A stretch of DNA of 8,780 nucleotides from an uncultured Clostridia bacterium. GTDB lineage: Bacteria > Bacillota_I > Bacilli_A > RF39 > UBA660. The notes under the pieces are model-generated. The model saw only the letters and a list, made by a program, of their open reading frames with translations, was not told where the DNA came from and made no database searches. Of the stretch, positions 6,008 to 8,780 are shown one piece after another (within the stretch, counting starts at the first letter, position 1; each line of letters begins with the position of its first letter). Where the stretch lies: positions 1 to 8,780 of the forward strand of contig CANORX010000032.1 in the NCBI GenBank assembly GCA_947569225.1, read 5' to 3'. Made by a program: the position numbers and the translations under genes.

Positions 6008-7879
6008 CTCTTCTTTTTTCTTCTTAGATTTCTTTTCGCCTCTATAATCACTAACAATTTCTTCAATTTCTTCCTTAGTAATAGTTTCCTTCTCACTAAC
6101 AGTCTTAGCAAGAACCTCAACTAAACCTTTATTCTTAGATAAAATTGATTTAGCTTTATCATAGCACTCATCTATAATCTTTCTAATTTCCTTATCTATC
6201 TCTAAAGCTACAGTATCAGAATAATTTCTATTAGTATTAGTATAATCACGACCTAAGAATACTTCACCGCTTCTATGCTCTAATTGAACTGGCCCTAAAT
6301 CACTCATACCATACTCAGTAACCATACTTCTAGCAATTTGAGTAGCTCTTTTAAAATCATCACTAGCACCAGTACTAACCTCACCAATAAACAACTCTTC
6401 ACTAGCGCGTCCTCCAAGATAACAAGTAATTCTTTGAAGTAACTCATCCTTAGTCATAATCATAGTTCTCTCTTCCTTAGGAAGCATCTGAGTATATCCT
6501 CCTGCCATTCCTCTAGGAATAATAGTAATCTTATGTACCTCTTCTCCATTTGGAAGCTCAATACCTAAAACTGCATGTCCACTCTCATGATAAGCCACAA
6601 CACGTTTCTCATAATCAGTAACCTTTCTACTAACTTTAGCAGGTCCCATAAGAACTCTATCACTAGCTTCATCTATCTCATCCATACTAATATTATCTCT
6701 ATTTCTTCTAACTGCAAGTAAAGCTGCTTCATTAAGTAAATTCTCTAAATCAGCACCACTATATCCAGGTGTTCTTTGTGCAATATGATTAAGCTTAACT
6801 TCAGGAGATAAAATCTTACCATCTGCATGGACATTTAAAATAGCTTCTCTTTCCTTAACATCTGGAAGATTAACAGTAACCTGTCTATCAAACCTACCTG
6901 GTCTTAACAAAGCAGGATCTAAAACATCAGGCCTATTAGTAGCAGCTATAATAATAATACCTTCATTAGCACCAAAACCATCCATCTCAGTTAACAATTG
7001 ATTAAGAGTCTGTTCTCTCTCATCATGTCCTCCACCTAGTCCTGTTCCTCTTTGACGACCTACTGCATCAATCTCATCTATAAATATCAAACAAGGAGCG
7101 GTTTGCTTAGCTTGCTTAAACATATCTCTAACGCGACTAGCACCAACACCGACGAATAATTCAACAAAATCACTACCACTTATATAATAAAATGGCACCT
7201 TCGCTTCACCTGCAACTGCCTTAGCAAGTAAAGTCTTACCAGTTCCTGGAGGCCCCACTAAAAGAACACCCTTAGGAATTCTAGCACCTAACTTTTGAAA
7301 CTTTTTAGGATTTCTTAAAAAGTCTATTAACTCCTTAACTTCTTCTTTTTCTTCATTTAAACCAGCCACATCTTTAAAAGTAACCTTACCACCATCTTGA
7401 TTTAACTTAGCGCGACTTCTTCCAAAATCTAAAGTCCCACCCTTTCCATTAGAAAGCATTACTCTAATCATATAAATTGTCAAACCACCTATTAACAAAA
7501 TTGGAATAAACTCTAAAATAATAGATATCCAACTAATACTACCTGGGTCTTTATTAATATTAACTACTAACTTTTGATTCTTAGAAACTGTTAATATCTC
7601 ATCTATAACACTATCAGTATAAGGAACTATCAAAGCAAAAGTCTCATTCTTTCCATAACTTTCTAACTTACCAGTAAGTAAATACACACTCTCCTTACTC
7701 TTAGGAGTAATATCTAACTCACTAACCTTTTCCTCTGTTAAATTCTTAACAAAATCATTATAATTAAGTTCATTTACCTTACTATTTCTAAGACTAAACA
7801 TATAGAAAACTACTAGCATAACCATTAATAAAATTAAATAAGGCGCAAATAACTTAAACATTGACGTTTTCTTTCTCAT
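5996..7879 (-). CDS. ftsH: ATP-dependent zinc metalloprotease FtsH
   Basis: FtsH is a membrane-anchored hexameric AAA+ protease that extracts and degrades misfolded membrane proteins and short-lived regulators. The 627-residue product has the full domain order. TM1 is at about 10-29, an extracytoplasmic domain at about 31-113, TM2 at about 115-140. The AAA module has Walker A GPPGTGKT (209-216), pore loop FVG (242-244), Walker B LIFIDEID (264-271) and the SRH with RPGRFDR (326-332). The zinc site is HESGH (431-435), with Asp508 in [12 protein letters not shown] as likely third ligand. A Lys/Glu-rich tail closes the protein. The ATG at 7877-7879 has AGAGGAG upstream (7886-7892). It follows tilS by 22 nt, as one transcript. 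In many Bacillota hpt lies between these two genes; here it is absent. Confidence 0.98.
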   Translation of the reverse strand: MRKKTSMFKLFAPYLILLMVMLVVFYMFSLRNSKVNELNYNDFVKNLTEEKVSELDITPKSKESVYLLTGKLESYGKNETFALIVPYTDSVIDEILTVSKNQKLVVNINKDPGSISWISIILEFIPILLIGGLTIYMIRVMLSNGKGGTLDFGRSRAKLNQDGGKVTFKDVAGLNEEKEEVKELIDFLRNPKKFQKLGARIPKGVLLVGPPGTGKTLLAKAVAGEAKVPFYYISGSDFVELFVGVGASRVRDMFKQAKQTAPCLIFIDEIDAVGRQRGTGLGGGHDEREQTLNQLLTEMDGFGANEGIIIIAATNRPDVLDPALLRPGRFDRQVTVNLPDVKEREAILNVHADGKILSPEVKLNHIAQRTPGYSGADLENLLNEAALLAVRRNRDNISMDEIDEASDRVLMGPAKVSRKVTDYEKRVVAYHESGHAVLGIELPNGEEVHKITIIPRGMAGGYTQMLPKEERTMIMTKDELLQRITCYLGGRASEELFIGEVSTGASDDFKRATQIARSMVTEYGMSDLGPVQLEHRSGEVFLGRDYTNTNRNYSDTVALEIDKEIRKIIDECYDKAKSILSKNKGLVEVLAKTVSEKETITKEEIEEIVSDYRGEKKSKKKKEETEE

Positions 7880-7901
7880 AAAAATCTCCTCTCATTTCTA
7901 A

Positions 7902-8780
7902 TTAATAATACTTTAATATTATATCATACTCTTCATGACTATCTTTGTCAAATTTACTTTTTTTAAGTCCTGGTATCCAAACTATACAATCATCAGCATC
8001 ACTTACCACAGGCCAAATATTTCTATCCTTACTAACTACTTTATTATCTATAAAAATATCATTAACCTTTTTATGGCCTTTCATACCCTTAACTTCCATC
8101 TTATCTCCATTATGTCTAGTCCTAACATATAAAGGAAGAACAATCTCATTAGAATTTAATCTAATAACATTATTACTTGTATCAGTACTTTCACTAACTC
8201 TCTCTATATTTTTTCCATCAGGCAAATTAACTAGCTCACCAATTTCTATCTCATATGCATCATTAACTTCCTCATCAAAACCAAACTCTATCTCTGTATA
8301 AGACTTAATAACCTTCACATTATTAGGCAAATGTACCATAGACTGTGGTCTAATACCATTTATAATATCAAAAATCAATTTAACATGGGTATTATTTACA
8401 ATAAATAAATCATCACCATAAATCTTTTCTAAAATAGTATAAATAATTTTAGTTTGAATCAAATGATCTAACTCTAAAAACTTAGGAATATTAAGAACCC
8501 CAGCTTTAAATACTTTATTAATAACTGCATTCATTTCACGTGTTACATAATTATTATACTCTATTAAAGTCTCACTAAACTTTAAAAATTTCTCATGAAC
8601 AAAAGCATCTTCACTTTTAAGAAATGGAAGTGCATATTTTCTATATCTATTCCTTGTATAAACATCTTTCATATTAGACTTATCAACAAAATATTTAACA
8701 TTATTTTTCTCACAATAATCAGTAAGTTCATCCTTAGTAACTGTCACCAAAGGTCTTAAAATAGTATAATCATCTTTTTC
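7902..8780 (-). CDS. tilS: tRNA(Ile)-lysidine synthetase TilS (5' part outside window)
   Basis: TilS converts cytidine 34 of the tRNA-Ile CAU anticodon to lysidine with ATP and lysine, so the tRNA reads AUA and is charged with isoleucine; it is essential in most bacteria and matters in an AT-rich genome where AUA is common. The frame stays open to the window edge, so 292 C-terminal residues are visible and the N-terminal PP-loop ATPase domain with SGGxDS lies beyond position 8780. Visible landmarks (fragment numbering): YTILRPLVTVTKDEL (5-19), the tRNA-contacting FVDKSNMKDVYTRNRYR (31-47), and a TilS C-terminal domain with VRTRHNGDKM (219-228), GMKGHKKVNDIFID (232-245), WPVV (256-259) and VWIPGL (267-272). 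The apparent start at 8748-8750 is only an internal TTG (Leu) codon. It ends 22 nt before ftsH. Confidence 0.95.
   Translation of the reverse strand, partial: EKDDYTILRPLVTVTKDELTDYCEKNNVKYFVDKSNMKDVYTRNRYRKYALPFLKSEDAFVHEKFLKFSETLIEYNNYVTREMNAVINKVFKAGVLNIPKFLELDHLIQTKIIYTILEKIYGDDLFIVNNTHVKLIFDIINGIRPQSMVHLPNNVKVIKSYTEIEFGFDEEVNDAYEIEIGELVNLPDGKNIERVSESTDTSNNVIRLNSNEIVLPLYVRTRHNGDKMEVKGMKGHKKVNDIFIDNKVVSKDRNIWPVVSDADDCIVWIPGLKKSKFDKDSHEEYDIILKYY

Noticed and set aside
7935..8301. Plus-strand open frames of 65 and 118 codons opposite tilS
   Set aside because: They lie wholly antisense to conserved TilS C-terminal sequence, have no ribosome binding site of note, and their translations (Leu/Ser/Thr-rich) are typical antisense shadows.
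8748..8750. TTG as the true start of tilS
   Set aside because: The frame remains open to the edge and the extra residues (EKDDYTILRP) match the TilS family, so the codon is an internal Leu.
1..8780. Mollicutes-style code with TGA as Trp
   Set aside because: Trp codons checked in FtsH and DUF951 are TGG, and all proteins reach family length under the standard code. The eight visible stops are TAA or TAG, which is compatible with but does not show a reassigned TGA.
1..8780. CRISPR arrays, tRNA or rRNA genes, insertion sequences, prophage or defence genes
   Set aside because: No regularly spaced repeats, tRNA-like cloverleaf, transposase-like ORF or inverted terminal repeats were found; all intact genes belong to known housekeeping or transporter families.

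Overview
The window is a stretch of ordinary chromosome from a very AT-rich Gram-positive bacterium (about 30% G+C by eye). The gene set (Soj/ParA, Spo0J/ParB, a YyzM-type DUF951 protein, YchF, S6, SSB, FtsH, TilS) and the strong AGGAGG-type ribosome binding sites point to Bacillota, probably a Bacilli- or Mollicutes-like lineage with a compact genome. Tryptophan is read from TGG in these genes and every ORF is full length under the standard code, so a TGA=Trp code is not needed. All genes lie on the minus strand, so transcription runs from high to low coordinates.

Layout, in transcription order. (1) 8780-5996: the C-terminal two thirds of tilS, then ftsH 22 nt later, ending in a hairpin terminator that overlaps the ftsH stop codon. 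(2) 5995-5410: a 586-nt gap holding a second terminator, a decayed coding remnant with three in-frame stops and one frameshift, a third terminator, and the parA promoter region. (3) 5409-896: a tight five-gene unit, parA-parB-DUF951-AbgT transporter-ychF. parA/parB overlap by about 53 nt, DUF951/transporter overlap by 11 nt, and the unit ends at a terminator overlapping the ychF stop. (4) 840-1: a clear sigma-A promoter, a leader able to hide its own Shine-Dalgarno sequence, rpsF, and ssb cut by the window edge just before its acidic tip.

The genes are mostly housekeeping: chromosome segregation (ParA/ParB), ribosome and translation functions (S6, YchF, TilS), single-stranded DNA protection (SSB) and membrane proteolysis (FtsH). 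The order parA-parB-DUF951-ychF-rpsF-ssb matches the origin-proximal block of Bacillus. Three departures stand out: an AbgT-family transporter inside the block, no hpt gene between tilS and ftsH, and the tilS-ftsH block sitting directly upstream of parAB.

I do not see a new multi-gene system here. The most useful observations are smaller: a near-identical terminator sequence used three times, the rpsF leader switch, the parA/parB overprinting that encodes the ParB activation peptide, a substitution in the ParB CTP-binding motif, and a gene remnant in the intergenic gap.
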